Below are positions 1 through 8,771 of a stretch of 64,000 bases of DNA, piece by piece. The stretch is taken from positions 6,262,001-6,326,000 of the forward strand of contig NZ_CP130713.1 in NCBI RefSeq assembly GCF_030553055.1, given 5' to 3'. Each line of letters starts with the position of its first letter. Position 1 is the first letter of the stretch. Source of the stretch: Streptomyces sp. XD-27. Lineage in GTDB: Bacteria > Actinomycetota > Actinomycetes > Streptomycetales > Streptomycetaceae. Under the pieces are notes generated by a model that saw only the letters and a program-made list of their open reading frames with translations, had not been told where the DNA came from and did not search any database. Made by a program: the position numbers and the translations under genes.

Positions 1-597
1 CGACTCGGCGATGGTCCGGCGGTCGTGCGCGTCGAGGGTGCCCTGGTGGACGCGGCGCAGCACATCCGCGATCGCCGCGTCGTCCGGCTCCGGGCGGAAC
101 TCCAGGCGGCCCGGCCGCTCCGGCAGCCCGTCGCCCGTCGTCCACTCGTACCGGAAGCGCTCCACCAGCGGCGTCAGACCGGCGGCGGTCGCGGCGTCGA
201 TGCGGGACCGGGCGGCGGCCCGCACCGCGGGCTCGTCGCGCCAGCCGGGCGGCAGCAGCAGGCTGTACTCGGCGCGCAGCGGTGCCGTACGCAGCAGCCG
301 CACGGCCGCGTCGGCCTCGCCGTCGGCGAAGTCGAACCAGTCCAGGGCCTTCGGTTCGGTGTCGTCGGGGCCGCCCCACCAGGCGGCCCGGGCGACGACC
401 CGGTCACCGCGCAGGGCGACCCAGGTCCACTCCGGGCGGTACTCGCCGCCCGCCTCGCGCGTGGCGTAGGTGTGGCCGAGGTACGCACGGCCGACCAGAC
501 CGGGGTCGGGGAGGGTGTGGAAGAGGTGCGCCTCGTGTTCGGTGAGCGCGCGGATGACCAGGTCGGTCGCGTCGATCTTTTCGATCGGTTCGGTCAT
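1..597 (-). CDS. GNAT family N-acetyltransferase, 3' end outside window
   Basis: The first 199 codons of an acetyltransferase start at ATG 597 and run off the left edge. The protein opens MTEPIEKIDATDLVIRAL and has the alternating beta/alpha pattern of GNAT enzymes, for example WTWVALRGDRVVARAAWW around residues 57-74. The acetyl-CoA binding loop should lie in the missing part, so the substrate cannot be judged. A GGAAGGA ribosome binding site lies about 10 bases upstream, and its distal end is inside a hairpin (613-636). A 21-codon leader ORF precedes it. That arrangement suggests translation-dependent control, as for some resistance acetyltransferases; this last point is inference. Confidence 0.75.
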   Translation of the reverse strand, partial: MTEPIEKIDATDLVIRALTEHEAHLFHTLPDPGLVGRAYLGHTYATREAGGEYRPEWTWVALRGDRVVARAAWWGGPDDTEPKALDWFDFADGEADAAVRLLRTAPLRAEYSLLLPPGWRDEPAVRAAARSRIDAATAAGLTPLVERFRYEWTTGDGLPERPGRLEFRPEPDDAAIADVLRRVHQGTLDAHDRRTIAES

Positions 598-612
598 GAG
601 GATGAGGATCCT

Positions 613-636
613 TCCGGGAGATGACGCGCTCCCGGA
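613..636 (-). promoter_or_regulatory. Hairpin overlapping the GNAT ribosome binding site
   Basis: TCCGGGAG (613-620) and CTCCCGGA (629-636) form a perfect 8-bp stem with an 8-base loop. In the minus-strand transcript the 3' arm overlaps the GGAAGGA ribosome binding site of the GNAT gene (complement of 609-615). The stem could lower initiation unless it is disrupted. Confidence 0.45.
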
Positions 637-669
637 TCGGTGAGGATCGGTGGTCAGTGATCGGTGAGA

Positions 670-735
670 TCAGTGACGGGACGCCCGGAGGGTGGGGCGG
701 GAGCGCTCAGACGGGGTGACACACAGGGTGTTCAT
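670..735 (-). CDS. Short leader ORF upstream of the GNAT gene (21 aa)
   Basis: ATG 735 to TGA 670 encodes 21 residues beginning MNTLCVTPSERSRPTL. A strong Shine-Dalgarno (AAGGAGG, complement of 744-750) lies 8 bases upstream of the ATG, better than that of most genes here. The ORF ends 72 bases before the GNAT start, with the 613-636 hairpin between. I do not recognise the peptide. Position, strong ribosome binding site and downstream hairpin fit a regulatory leader peptide; a functional microprotein is the alternative. Confidence 0.5.
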   Translation of the reverse strand: MNTLCVTPSERSRPTLRASRH

Positions 736-810
736 CGCTCTCGCCTCCTTCCGGCTCTGCTCACGGGCGTCATCGCACCGTAGACGCGCCAACGTCCTGG
801 TGTCCAGCGA

Positions 811-1631
811 TTATTCGCCGCCGTCGAGCAGCCCCGCGTCGTGGGCGAGGAGCGCGATCTGCACCCGGTTGTTCAGGCCGAGCTTGGTGAGGACGCGCGA
901 CACGTGTGTCTTGACCGTCGGGATGCTCATGAACAGCTCCGCCCCGATCTCGGCGTTGGACCGGCCATGGCCCACCGCCACCGCGACCTCGCGCTCCCGC
1001 TCGCCCAGCCCGTCCAGCAGCCGCCGGGCACGGTCCCGCCGCTGGTCTCGCCCCGACCCGGCCACGTGGGCGATGAGCTGCTGTGTCACGGCCGGGGACA
1101 GCACGGGGTCGCCCGCCGCCACCCGTGTCACGGCCGCGACGATCTCGGCGGGAGGGGTGTCCTTGAGCAGGAAGCCCGCCGCCCCGGCGCGCAGCGCTCG
1201 CAGCACATGCTCGTCCGCGTTGAACGTGGTGAGGACGACGACCTCCGGGGGTTCTCGCGGCGGCGCAGTGTCTCGGTGGCCGACAGCCCGTCCACCGTCG
1301 GCATGCGGATGTCCATCAGCACCACGTCCGGCGCGTGCCGGTCCACCAGCGCCGCGACCTCGCCGCCGTCGGCCGCCTCGGCGACGATCTCGATGCCGGG
1401 CGAACCGCCGAGCATGAGCCGCAGCCCGGCCCGTACCAGCGGGTCGTCGTCAACGAGCAGCAGCCGGACGGGGGTGGGGGAGGGCGACGGGGCGCCGGTG
1501 GCGGACGAGGGGCCGGGGGCAGGGGAGGGCGACGGGGCGGAGGGCGAGGCCGCGGGCGGGGCGATGGATGAAGGCGAGGTCACGGACGGGGCGGCGGGCG
1601 ACGGCGTGGACGCGTCGGCGGAGGCACTCAT
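811..1631 (-). CDS. NarL-type response regulator, one-base frameshift
   Basis: This is a two-component response regulator. After about 55 Pro/Ser/Ala-rich residues comes a receiver domain (VRLLLVDDDPLVRAGLRLML, phosphoacceptor in VVLMDIRMP), then a LuxR-type DNA-binding domain (LGEREREVAVAVGHGRSNAEIG...VKTHVSRVLTKLG). The ATG at 1631 overlaps the kinase stop by 4 bases. The frame breaks at a run of five G (1247-1251): adding one base restores ENPPEVVVLTTFNADEHVLR and a 273-residue protein. The Pro/Ser/Ala-rich N-terminal extension is unusual for the family. The break is more likely a sequencing error than decay, because five other genes here show the same defect. Confidence 0.85.
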
Positions 1632-2973
1632 GCGGGCCACGGTAGCCATGCGTGGAGCCGGAAGGCCCCGTCCGATGCCCGCCCGCATTCCAGCCGCCCA
1701 CCGGCCAGCGCCGCCCGCTCCGCCAGACCGGTAAGGCCCGCCCCGGCGCCGGGGATGGCATCGGCGGGTGCGCCGCCGGCGCCGTGCGCCCTGCGCGTGG
1801 TCGCACAGAGCACGGTGGCGGTGCCAGTGCCGGCCTGTCCCGCGCCGGGCGCGGCTACGGCGGCGGGGGCGGGGTCGGGGGCACCGTCCGGGGCAGGGAG
1901 CGGGTTGCGAACCTCCACCCGCAGGCCCTCGCCCGGCGCACCCGCCACCGTGACCGTCACCTCGGCTCCCGACGCGTGCTTGCGCGCGTTCGTCAGGCCC
2001 TCCTGCACGATCCGGTACGCCGTACGCGCCGTGCCGCCCGGCACCGCGGGCGCTCCCTCGTCGGCCGGGGCCTGCCGCAGGGTCACCCGCATACCCGCCT
2101 GCCGGGACTCCGCCACCAGGCGGGGCAGGTCAGCGAGCGTGGGCTGCGGCCGCTCCGGCGGCCCGTCCGCCGACTCCCCGACCGGCGCCCGCAGCACCCC
2201 GATCACCTCGCGCAGATCCTGCAACGCCGCGTGCGCGCTGCCGCGTATCACCCCGCGGCCTGGGCCACCTCCTCGGGCGAGGCGTCCGCCCGGTACTCCA
2301 GCGCGCCCGCGTGCACGCTCAGCAGCGACAGACGGTGCGCCAGGACGTCATGCATCTCGCGGGCGATCCGCTCCCGGGTCAGCCGCTGGGCCTGCTCGGC
2401 GCGGAGCGCGGCCTCCGCCTCCGCTCGCCGGGCCCGATCCCGCAGTGACTCCAGCAGCTGTCGCCGCGAGCGTACGAACAGGCCCCAGCCGATGACGCAG
2501 CCGTAGATGATGGCGCCGAACACCATGGAGGTGGCGAAGTCCAGCTCCGGGTCGTCGCGCAGCAGCCCGCCGAGGACGGAGAAGCCCATCGCGCCCGCGC
2601 CGACGAACGCGGTGGTGCGCGGCGGCCGGTGCACCGCGACCGTGAACAGCGCCACCAGCAGCGGTCCGATGACGAAGTGCGAGACGGCCGAGACCGGCAG
2701 CAGCGCGACCGCCAGCCCCACCGGGTGCCGTCGGCGCAGCCACAGCGCGGCGCAGCCCAGCACGCCGCCCACCGCCAGGTCGGCGAACATCTGGTCGTCG
2801 GATACCGCGGGGTCACGGTCCACGGGCCCGGACGTCGCCACGGAGAACGCGGCCGCGGCCGTGCAGCAGGCGGCGTCGACGGCCCAGTCGCGGGCCGTGC
2901 GGCGCGGCCCGCGCCGTGCCGCGGAGCCGGTGGTTCCGTCGTCGGTCGTTGTCGCTGTTCCCGAGCCGTCCAT
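1628..2973 (-). CDS. NarL-type sensor histidine kinase, one-base frameshift
   Basis: This is a membrane histidine kinase of the HisKA_3 class. Several hydrophobic segments lie between about residues 35 and 160, followed by the phosphoacceptor motif REMHDVLAHRLSLLSVHAGAL. The ATPase domain follows (YRIVQEGLTNARKHA is the N-box; GAGLTGLAERAALAGGRLE the G-box). ATG 2973 (MDGSGTATT) is the start because the upstream extension overlaps the neighbouring gene and lacks membrane or domain character. The frame breaks at a four-base run (2251-2254); one added base joins EEVAQAAG to VIRGSAHAALQDLREV and gives 448 residues. It overlaps the response regulator by ATGA. Confidence 0.85.
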
Positions 2974-3085
2974 GCCGTCGAATCTACTGACCGCTCGGGG
3001 GATACGGGATGCCGAGGAACCAGACGGCGACCAAAGTCGAACGGCCGTATACCTTCGGCTGATCCGGCCGCCGCCCGTGCGCCCG

Positions 3086-3091
3086 TAGCGT
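3086..3091 (+). promoter_or_regulatory. Putative -10 element for a leaderless transcript
   Basis: TAGCGT fits the actinobacterial TANNNT -10 consensus and lies exactly 7 bases before the ATG at 3099, the usual spacing for a leaderless mRNA. The gene has only a weak Shine-Dalgarno. Confidence 0.4.
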
Positions 3092-3098
3092 CGGAGCC

Positions 3099-3362
3099 AT
3101 GAAGAAAGCAACGGAAGTCGTGGGCCTCCTCGTGCTTCTCCACGGCGCGATCGGACTGATCCACGCGTGGACGGGCTGGTTCGGCTATTGGGGGCCGGTG
3201 CGGAGACTGCCGTTCCTCGAAGGCCACGAGGGATCCGCCCACTTCGCGATGGTCCTGGCCGGTCTGGTCCTGCTCAGCGTCCCCACCATCGTCGGTGACG
3301 CCCTCCAGCGGCGCGCTCCCGCCCGCCCTATATCTGGTGCAGACCCCGCCCGGCGAGGGTGA
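3099..3362 (+). CDS. Small integral membrane protein (87 aa)
   Basis: The protein starts MKKATEVVGLLVLLHGAIGL and has two hydrophobic segments, at about residues 7-25 and 49-66 (FAMVLAGLVLLSVPTIVGDA), joined by a Trp/Tyr/Gly-rich loop. It looks like a conserved actinobacterial two-helix protein of unknown role. Its last 35 bases overlap the 3' end of the convergent lpdA gene. It runs divergently from the two-component system, so a shared control region is possible but not shown. Confidence 0.65.
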   Translation: MKKATEVVGLLVLLHGAIGLIHAWTGWFGYWGPVRRLPFLEGHEGSAHFAMVLAGLVLLSVPTIVGDALQRRAPARPISGADPARRG

Positions 3363-4779
3363 GGAACGCCTCGCCGACCGCCTCCGACAGGGTCGGGTGC
3401 GGGTGGACGTGCTGGGCGATGTCGGCCGGCTCGGCGTCCCAGCCCACCACGAGCTGGCTCTCGGCGATCATCTCCGAGACATGCGGTCCGACCAGATGCA
3501 CCCCGAGCACCGCCCCGTCGCGCTCGGCGACGACCTTCACCATGCCGCCCTGGCCGTGCACCATGCCCTTGGCCACCGCCGTCAGCGGCATGGTGTTGAC
3601 CACGACGTCCCGTCCGGCCGTCCGCGCCTCGGCCTCCGACAGCCCGACGGAGGCGGTCTGCGGGCTGGAGTACGTGACGCGGGGCACGGCGGCGTACTCC
3701 ACCGCCCGGGGCGATCGCCCGGCGAGGGTCTCGGCCACCAGCAGCCCCTCCGCGAACGAGGCGTGGGCCAGGCCCAACGAGGGCGGCGGCAGCAGATCAC
3801 CCACCACATGGATGCCCGGCACCGCGGTCTCCAGCCGCGACCAGTCGGCCGGGGCGACGAACCCCCGTGCGTCGGGGCCGAGTCCGGCCGCCGCGAGCCC
3901 CAGGCCCTCGGTGACGGGGGCCCGGCCCACCGCGACCAGCAGCCGCTCGGCGTCCACGGTGCGGACCTCGCCGCGCGCGGTGCGGACCGTGGCCCGGACC
4001 CCGTTCTCGTACGTCTCGGCGCCCTCCAGCCGGGCGCCGGTCAGCACGTCGATGCCGCGCTTCTTCAGGCCGCGCGTCAGATGGCGGCTGACGTCGGTGT
4101 CCTCCAGCGGCAGCAGCCGGTCGGCCGCCTCGACGAGCGTGACGTGGGCGCCCATCGAGCGGTGCAGCGAGGCGTACTCCACGCCGATCGCGCCGCCGCC
4201 CAGCACCAGGACGGAGGCCGGGAGCCCCGGTGCGAACAGCGCGTCGTCGCTGGTGACCACCCGGCGGCCGTCCGGCTCCAGCCCCGGCAGTGTCCGCGGC
4301 CGGGACCCCGTGGCCAGCACGATGCCGCGACGGGCCGTCCACACGTCGTCCGGCGCCGCCGGGCCCGTGGCATTGCGCACCCCGTTCGTCCCCGCGGCGC
4401 CCGTGGTGATCCGCACCGTGCGCGGCCCGGTCAGGGTGGCCGAGCCGCGTACGACCCGCACCCCGGCGTGGGACAGATGGCCCTCCACGCCGCGGTGGTT
4501 GCGGGCCACGATGTCGTCCCGCGTCGCGGTGAGCGCCGACCAGTCGATCGCGTCCACGGACGCCTTCACGCCCCAGCGGCCCCGTGCCTCGGCGATTCCG
4601 TCCACGAGTTCCGCGGCGTGCAGCATCGCCTTGCTCGGGATGCAGCCCCGGTGCAGGCAGGTGCCGCCGACCAGGTCCCGCTCCGCGAGGACGACTTCGA
4701 GCCCCAGGGCGGCTGCGCGCAGGGCGGTGCTGTAGCCGCCGGTTCCACCGCCGATGACGATGACGTCTGTCTCATGCAT
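3328..4779 (-). CDS. lpdA: Dihydrolipoyl dehydrogenase (E3)
   Basis: This is the flavoprotein disulfide reductase that reoxidises dihydrolipoamide of 2-oxoacid dehydrogenase complexes using NAD+. It is 483 residues, normal for the family. The FAD-binding GGGTGG loop is at residues 10-15, the redox-active disulfide is Cys41/Cys46 in GGTCLHRGCIPSK, the NAD-binding motif VLVLGGGAIGVEYAS lies mid-protein, and the HxxxxE motif is HVHPHPTLSEAVGEAF near the C-terminus. GGAGGGTG lies 6-7 bases before ATG 4779. It stands alone, divergent from a LysR regulator, which may control it. Confidence 0.93.
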   Translation of the reverse strand: MHETDVIVIGGGTGGYSTALRAAALGLEVVLAERDLVGGTCLHRGCIPSKAMLHAAELVDGIAEARGRWGVKASVDAIDWSALTATRDDIVARNHRGVEGHLSHAGVRVVRGSATLTGPRTVRITTGAAGTNGVRNATGPAAPDDVWTARRGIVLATGSRPRTLPGLEPDGRRVVTSDDALFAPGLPASVLVLGGGAIGVEYASLHRSMGAHVTLVEAADRLLPLEDTDVSRHLTRGLKKRGIDVLTGARLEGAETYENGVRATVRTARGEVRTVDAERLLVAVGRAPVTEGLGLAAAGLGPDARGFVAPADWSRLETAVPGIHVVGDLLPPPSLGLAHASFAEGLLVAETLAGRSPRAVEYAAVPRVTYSSPQTASVGLSEAEARTAGRDVVVNTMPLTAVAKGMVHGQGGMVKVVAERDGAVLGVHLVGPHVSEMIAESQLVVGWDAEPADIAQHVHPHPTLSEAVGEAFLTLAGRGLHQI

Positions 4780-4894
4780 GCGTCCACCCTCCGCCGCGGC
4801 AGGGCCATGAGTCCAAGGCAATGTTTCTATGGGACCGATGAATTCCGTGCATGACGGCATACGCGCGGACCGAAGGAGGAGAAGCGATGCGGCG

Positions 4895-5845
4895 ATGAGC
4901 CTGCGGCAGATGGAATACCTGCTGACCGTGGTCGAGGAGGCGTCCTTCACGCGGGCGGCCGACGTGCTCAACGTCACCCAGTCCGCGCTCTCGCACCAGA
5001 TCAAGGCGCTGGAGCGGGAGGTCGGTGGTGAGCTGCTGGAGCGGCTGCCGCGGGGCGTGAGTCTGACGCCCATGGGCCGCGCCTTCCTGCCGCACGCCGC
5101 CCTGGCCGTCCGCAGCGCGGGGCAGGCCCGGCGCGCGGCGCGTGCTGCGGCCGTCGCGGCGGGCGGTGAGCTGCACATCGCGACGGTGCACTCGGTCGCG
5201 ATCGGCGTGCTGCCACCCGTGGTCGCGCGCTGGCGGCGCGAGCACCCGGGCGTGCGTCTGGTGCTGCACGAGTACGCCACTCCCGAGGAGTTGCGCGAGC
5301 GCATGGAGCGCGGTGTGGCGGATGTGGCCCTCGGCCCCCGCCCGAGGACCTGGAGCGGACCGGTCGTCTCCCTGGGAGAGGAGGAGATCGTGTTCGTCCT
5401 GCCCCCGGACGACCCGTTGGCGGGGCGCGCTGCCGTGCGGCTGGAGGACCTGGCGGACCGGGAGTGGGTGCGCTGCGAGATGGAGCCGGTCATCGAGGGG
5501 CGGCTGTTCCTGGACTGGGTGTGCGAGCAGGCCGGTTTCGCGCCCCGTACGGCCGTGCGCACCCAGCACACGTCGACCGCCGTGCGGATCGCGGCCGCAG
5601 GAGGAGGCATCGTCGCCGCGCCCGCGCACATCGCGGCCGGGGTGGAGTGCGCGACGGTGCGCGTCGACCCGCCGTGGTGCCGGGAGCTGACCGCGTTCTC
5701 CCGGGTCGAACTCTCGGGTGCGGCGGCCGCCTTCGTCGACGGGCTGCCGCGCCTGGCGGAGCAACCGCGTGCCGTCGGGACGAACCCATCGGCGCGGCCC
5801 GCCCCGTCCGACGTGTGCAACGCGCACCAGTTGCAGCCGGGTTGA
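4895..5845 (+). CDS. LysR family transcriptional regulator
   Basis: The N-terminal winged helix-turn-helix is clear (MSLRQMEYLLTVVEEASFTRAADVLNVTQSALSHQIKALE), followed by a periplasmic-binding-like effector domain from about residue 90. ATG 4895 puts Met1 at the usual family position; AAGGAGGAG lies at 4873-4881, a somewhat long spacing. An in-frame ATG at 4829 would add 22 uncharacteristic residues. It is divergent from lpdA with about 115 bases between starts, the classic arrangement for a LysR regulator and its target. The effector cannot be predicted. Length is 316 residues. Confidence 0.88.
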   Translation: MSLRQMEYLLTVVEEASFTRAADVLNVTQSALSHQIKALEREVGGELLERLPRGVSLTPMGRAFLPHAALAVRSAGQARRAARAAAVAAGGELHIATVHSVAIGVLPPVVARWRREHPGVRLVLHEYATPEELRERMERGVADVALGPRPRTWSGPVVSLGEEEIVFVLPPDDPLAGRAAVRLEDLADREWVRCEMEPVIEGRLFLDWVCEQAGFAPRTAVRTQHTSTAVRIAAAGGGIVAAPAHIAAGVECATVRVDPPWCRELTAFSRVELSGAAAAFVDGLPRLAEQPRAVGTNPSARPAPSDVCNAHQLQPG

Positions 5846-5895
5846 CGGGCTTGATCTCGCCGCTGCCGGGGAGGCCCGCGTCAGGGAGGCCGTAC

Positions 5896-8714
5896 TCACC
5901 CCCGTACCAGCAAGGCCACGGGAAGCCGGGAGAAGAGGGTGTCGAGCGGACAGCGCCCTTCTGCCGTGCGCCCGGTGAGCAGATCCCGCCAGCGCCCCGG
6001 CGGCAGCGGTAGGACGGTGCCACGCCAGCCGCCGGTCTCCGCCAGCCGCACCGACAGCCGGGTGACGGCGGTGACCGCCTCCTCCGAGCGGGCGAAGGCC
6101 ACGCAGTGCGCGGCGGCCCGGCCCTCGGCCGCGATCGGGGCGTACGAGCCGGAGGCGCCGAACCACGCCGGGTGCCGCCGCCGCAGTCGCAGGGCGGCCG
6201 CGGTCACCAGCAGCTTCTCGGCCGGCAGGCCGTCCGGTTCCGCGTACCCCGTGTGCCCCGCGTCCAGCTCGGCCAGCAACTCCGGGCGGAACCTCGGCGG
6301 GCGGCGGTTGTCGGGGTCGACCAGGGCGAGATACGGCAGCTCGGTGCCCATGTACAGATCCGGGACGCCCGGCATGGTCAGGTGCAGCAGCGCGGCGCCG
6401 AGCGTGTTCGCCCGCGCCGGGGCCGCGAGCTCGTGGTCGAAGGCGGCGAAGCCCTCGAAGGCCGCCGGCACCGGAGCCACCGGCACCGGTGCGGACGCGG
6501 CCGACGCGGCCGGTGCGGCTGACGTGGCCGCGGGTGCGGATGTGGCCGATGCGGCCGACATGTCCGCCGGTGCCGACGCGGCTGACGTGGCCGCCGGTGC
6601 GGACGTGGCCGATACGGTCGACGTGTTCGTCGGTGCCGACGTGGACGATGCTGCCGGCACCCCGGACGCGGCCGCGCGCGCGGCGCATGGGCCCGCCTCC
6701 GCGAACGCCGCCACCGCCTCCTCGTACGCCGTGTCCTGCTCCGTCCAACTCGTGCGCAGCCCCGCCTCCCGCACCGCCTTGAGCACCGCCGGGACCAGCC
6801 GGTCGGCATCCGCGGCGGCGGGCCGCGGCGCCGATCCCGCCGAGTGCTCCGGAAGCCCCAGGCCGAGCGCCGTCTGCCACGCCGTCCACGCCACGTGCGG
6901 GTCCGGCGCCGGCACCCCGCCGTCCGCCACGTCCGCCGCGTCCGCCAGCAGCGCGCGTACCAGCCGCCCCCACCGCCGCGGCCACTCGGTCAGCACCGCC
7001 AGCCGGGCCCGTACGTCCGCGCTGCGTTTGGTGTCGTGCGTGGACAGCACGGTGCCCGTCAGCGGCCAGTCGCGCTGCACTCGGGCGCAGAACGCGTGGA
7101 ACTCGTCCGCCGTGACGGCGGGCCGCCCCGGATCGCCGCCCACCTCCGCCGCCGACAGCAGCGGCGTGTAGCGGTAGAAGGCGCTGTCCTCCACGGACTT
7201 GGCGCGCAGCGCGGCGGCCGTCTGCGCGAACCGGGCGCAGAACTCCCGGTGGTGCGGCCCGTCACCGAGCCGCCCGAGCGCCGCGTCCCGCACGGTGTCC
7301 ACCGCCCGCGCCTCCTGCGCCACCGTGAACGCCGTACGGGCGCCGTGTGCCGCCTCGCTGAGCATCGCCGCGTCGGCGGCCGGTACCGGGGCGCCCGGCG
7401 ACACGTACGGCCGGTAGACCGGCAGCCGTACCAGCAGCTCGGTGATCGCGGTGCGCAGCGCCCAGGGCGCGTGGTCGCGCGCGCGGGGGGCCGTGTCGCA
7501 GAGCCGGGTGGCACAGCGCACCAGCCGACCGACCTCGGCGGCCAGGTCGTGGGCGAGCACCTCGTGCGCGGCGCGGCGCACGGTCGCGGGCCAGTCGCCG
7601 CCCGCGTCGGCGGCGGGCGCGACGATGTCGCGGTAGATCGCGGTGAGCCGGTCCCACCCCGCCGGGTCGAGGAACAGGCCGTCGACGTGGTGCAGGGCGT
7701 CGTACCCGGTCGTCCCGGCGACCCGCCAGCCGCGCGGCAGCCGCTCGTCCCGGCCGAGGATCTTTTCCACGACGGTCCACCGCCCGTCCGCCGCGCCCTG
7801 CCGTATGCCGGCGCTTTCCCGTACGTCCCCGCCTTCCCGTACGGTCCCGCCTCCTGGCGTCGGAGTCCTGTCTCCCGGCGCCTGAGCCTCTCCCCGTATC
7901 GCCTCGTCCAGCCGTCGCAGGTACCCCTCCGGGTCGGCCAGCCCGTCCGGGTGGTCTATCCGCAGTCCGTCGATCACCCCGTCGCGCAGCAGCTGGAGCA
8001 GCTTCGCGTGGGTGGCGGCGAACACCTCTGGGTCCTCCACCCGGACGGCGATGAGCTCGGAGATGGTGAAGAAGCGCCGGTAGTTCAGCTCGGTGCGGGC
8101 CAGCCGCCACCACGCCAGCCGGTACCACTGCGTTCGCAGCAGCTCCGGCAGCGGCAGCCGCTCGGTGCCCGGCCGCAGGGGAAGGCGTGGTCGTGGTAAT
8201 GCAGGACGCCGCGCTCCACCCGCAGGTGCTTCAACTCGTCGCCGAGCGGCCCGGCGAGCACCGGCAGCAGCACCTTTCCGTGGTGCTCGCCCCAGTCGAT
8301 GTCGAACCAGCGCGCGTGCCGCGACGCCGGGCCGTCCCGCAGCACGTCCCACAGGGGCCCGTTGAGCAGCTCGGGCGCGGGCACCGCCATATGGTTCGGC
8401 ACGATGTCGGCGATCAGCCCCAGTCCGTGCGCGTGCGCGGCCTCCGCCAGCTCCCGCAGGCCCTCCTCGCCGCCCAGCTCGCCCCGTACGGCCGCATGGT
8501 CGACGACGTCGTACCCGTGGGCGGAGCCGGGGACCGCCTCCAGCACCGGCGACAGATGCAGATGGGAGACGCCGAGCGCGGCGAGATGCGGCACCGCCTC
8601 GCGCGCCGCCGCGAACGGGAACGCGGGCTGGAGCTGTAAGCGGTACGTGGCGGTCGGCGCGCGCGGTATGTCGGTCGGCGCGGTCGGCGGCGATGTGGCG
8701 CTGTCGGGGGTCAT
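5896..8714 (-). CDS. treY: Maltooligosyl trehalose synthase, one-base frameshift
   Basis: TreY isomerises the reducing-end glucose of maltooligosaccharides to an alpha,alpha-1,1 linkage, the first step of trehalose release from glycogen. The start (MTPDSATSPPTAPTDI) leads into PTATYRLQLQPAFPF and the GH13 motif GLIADIVPNHMA; GVIDGLRIDHPDGLADP and the C-terminal GVPDLYMGTELPYLALVDPD are also family motifs. The frame breaks at a GGGG run (8178-8181); one added base joins YHDHAFP to LRPGTERLPLPELL and gives 939 residues. Residues encoded at 6488-6655 are an Ala/Ser/Thr repeat not usual for the family. glgX lies immediately upstream on the same strand. treZ is not in this window. Confidence 0.9.
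6488..6655 (-). repeat. Degenerate minisatellite inside treY
   Basis: Repeats beginning GGTGC(C/G)GA on the plus strand, about 21-36 bases each, occur five to six times. All lengths are multiples of three, so they add Ala/Ser/Thr residues (TSAPAATSAASAPADMSAAS) to TreY between the AFAEAGPCAARAA segment and AAFEGFAAFDHELA without breaking the frame. Confidence 0.7.
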
Positions 8715-8771
8715 GGAACATACGTACCCACCGGGCGGTCCGGGCGAGCTGTGGTGTCACCCGTTCGGGTG

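Noticed and set aside
811..2973. Two-component system interpreted as decaying pseudogenes
   Set aside because: Each gene needs only one base to be whole, and four unrelated genes in the window have the same kind of defect, so a sequence error is the simpler reading.
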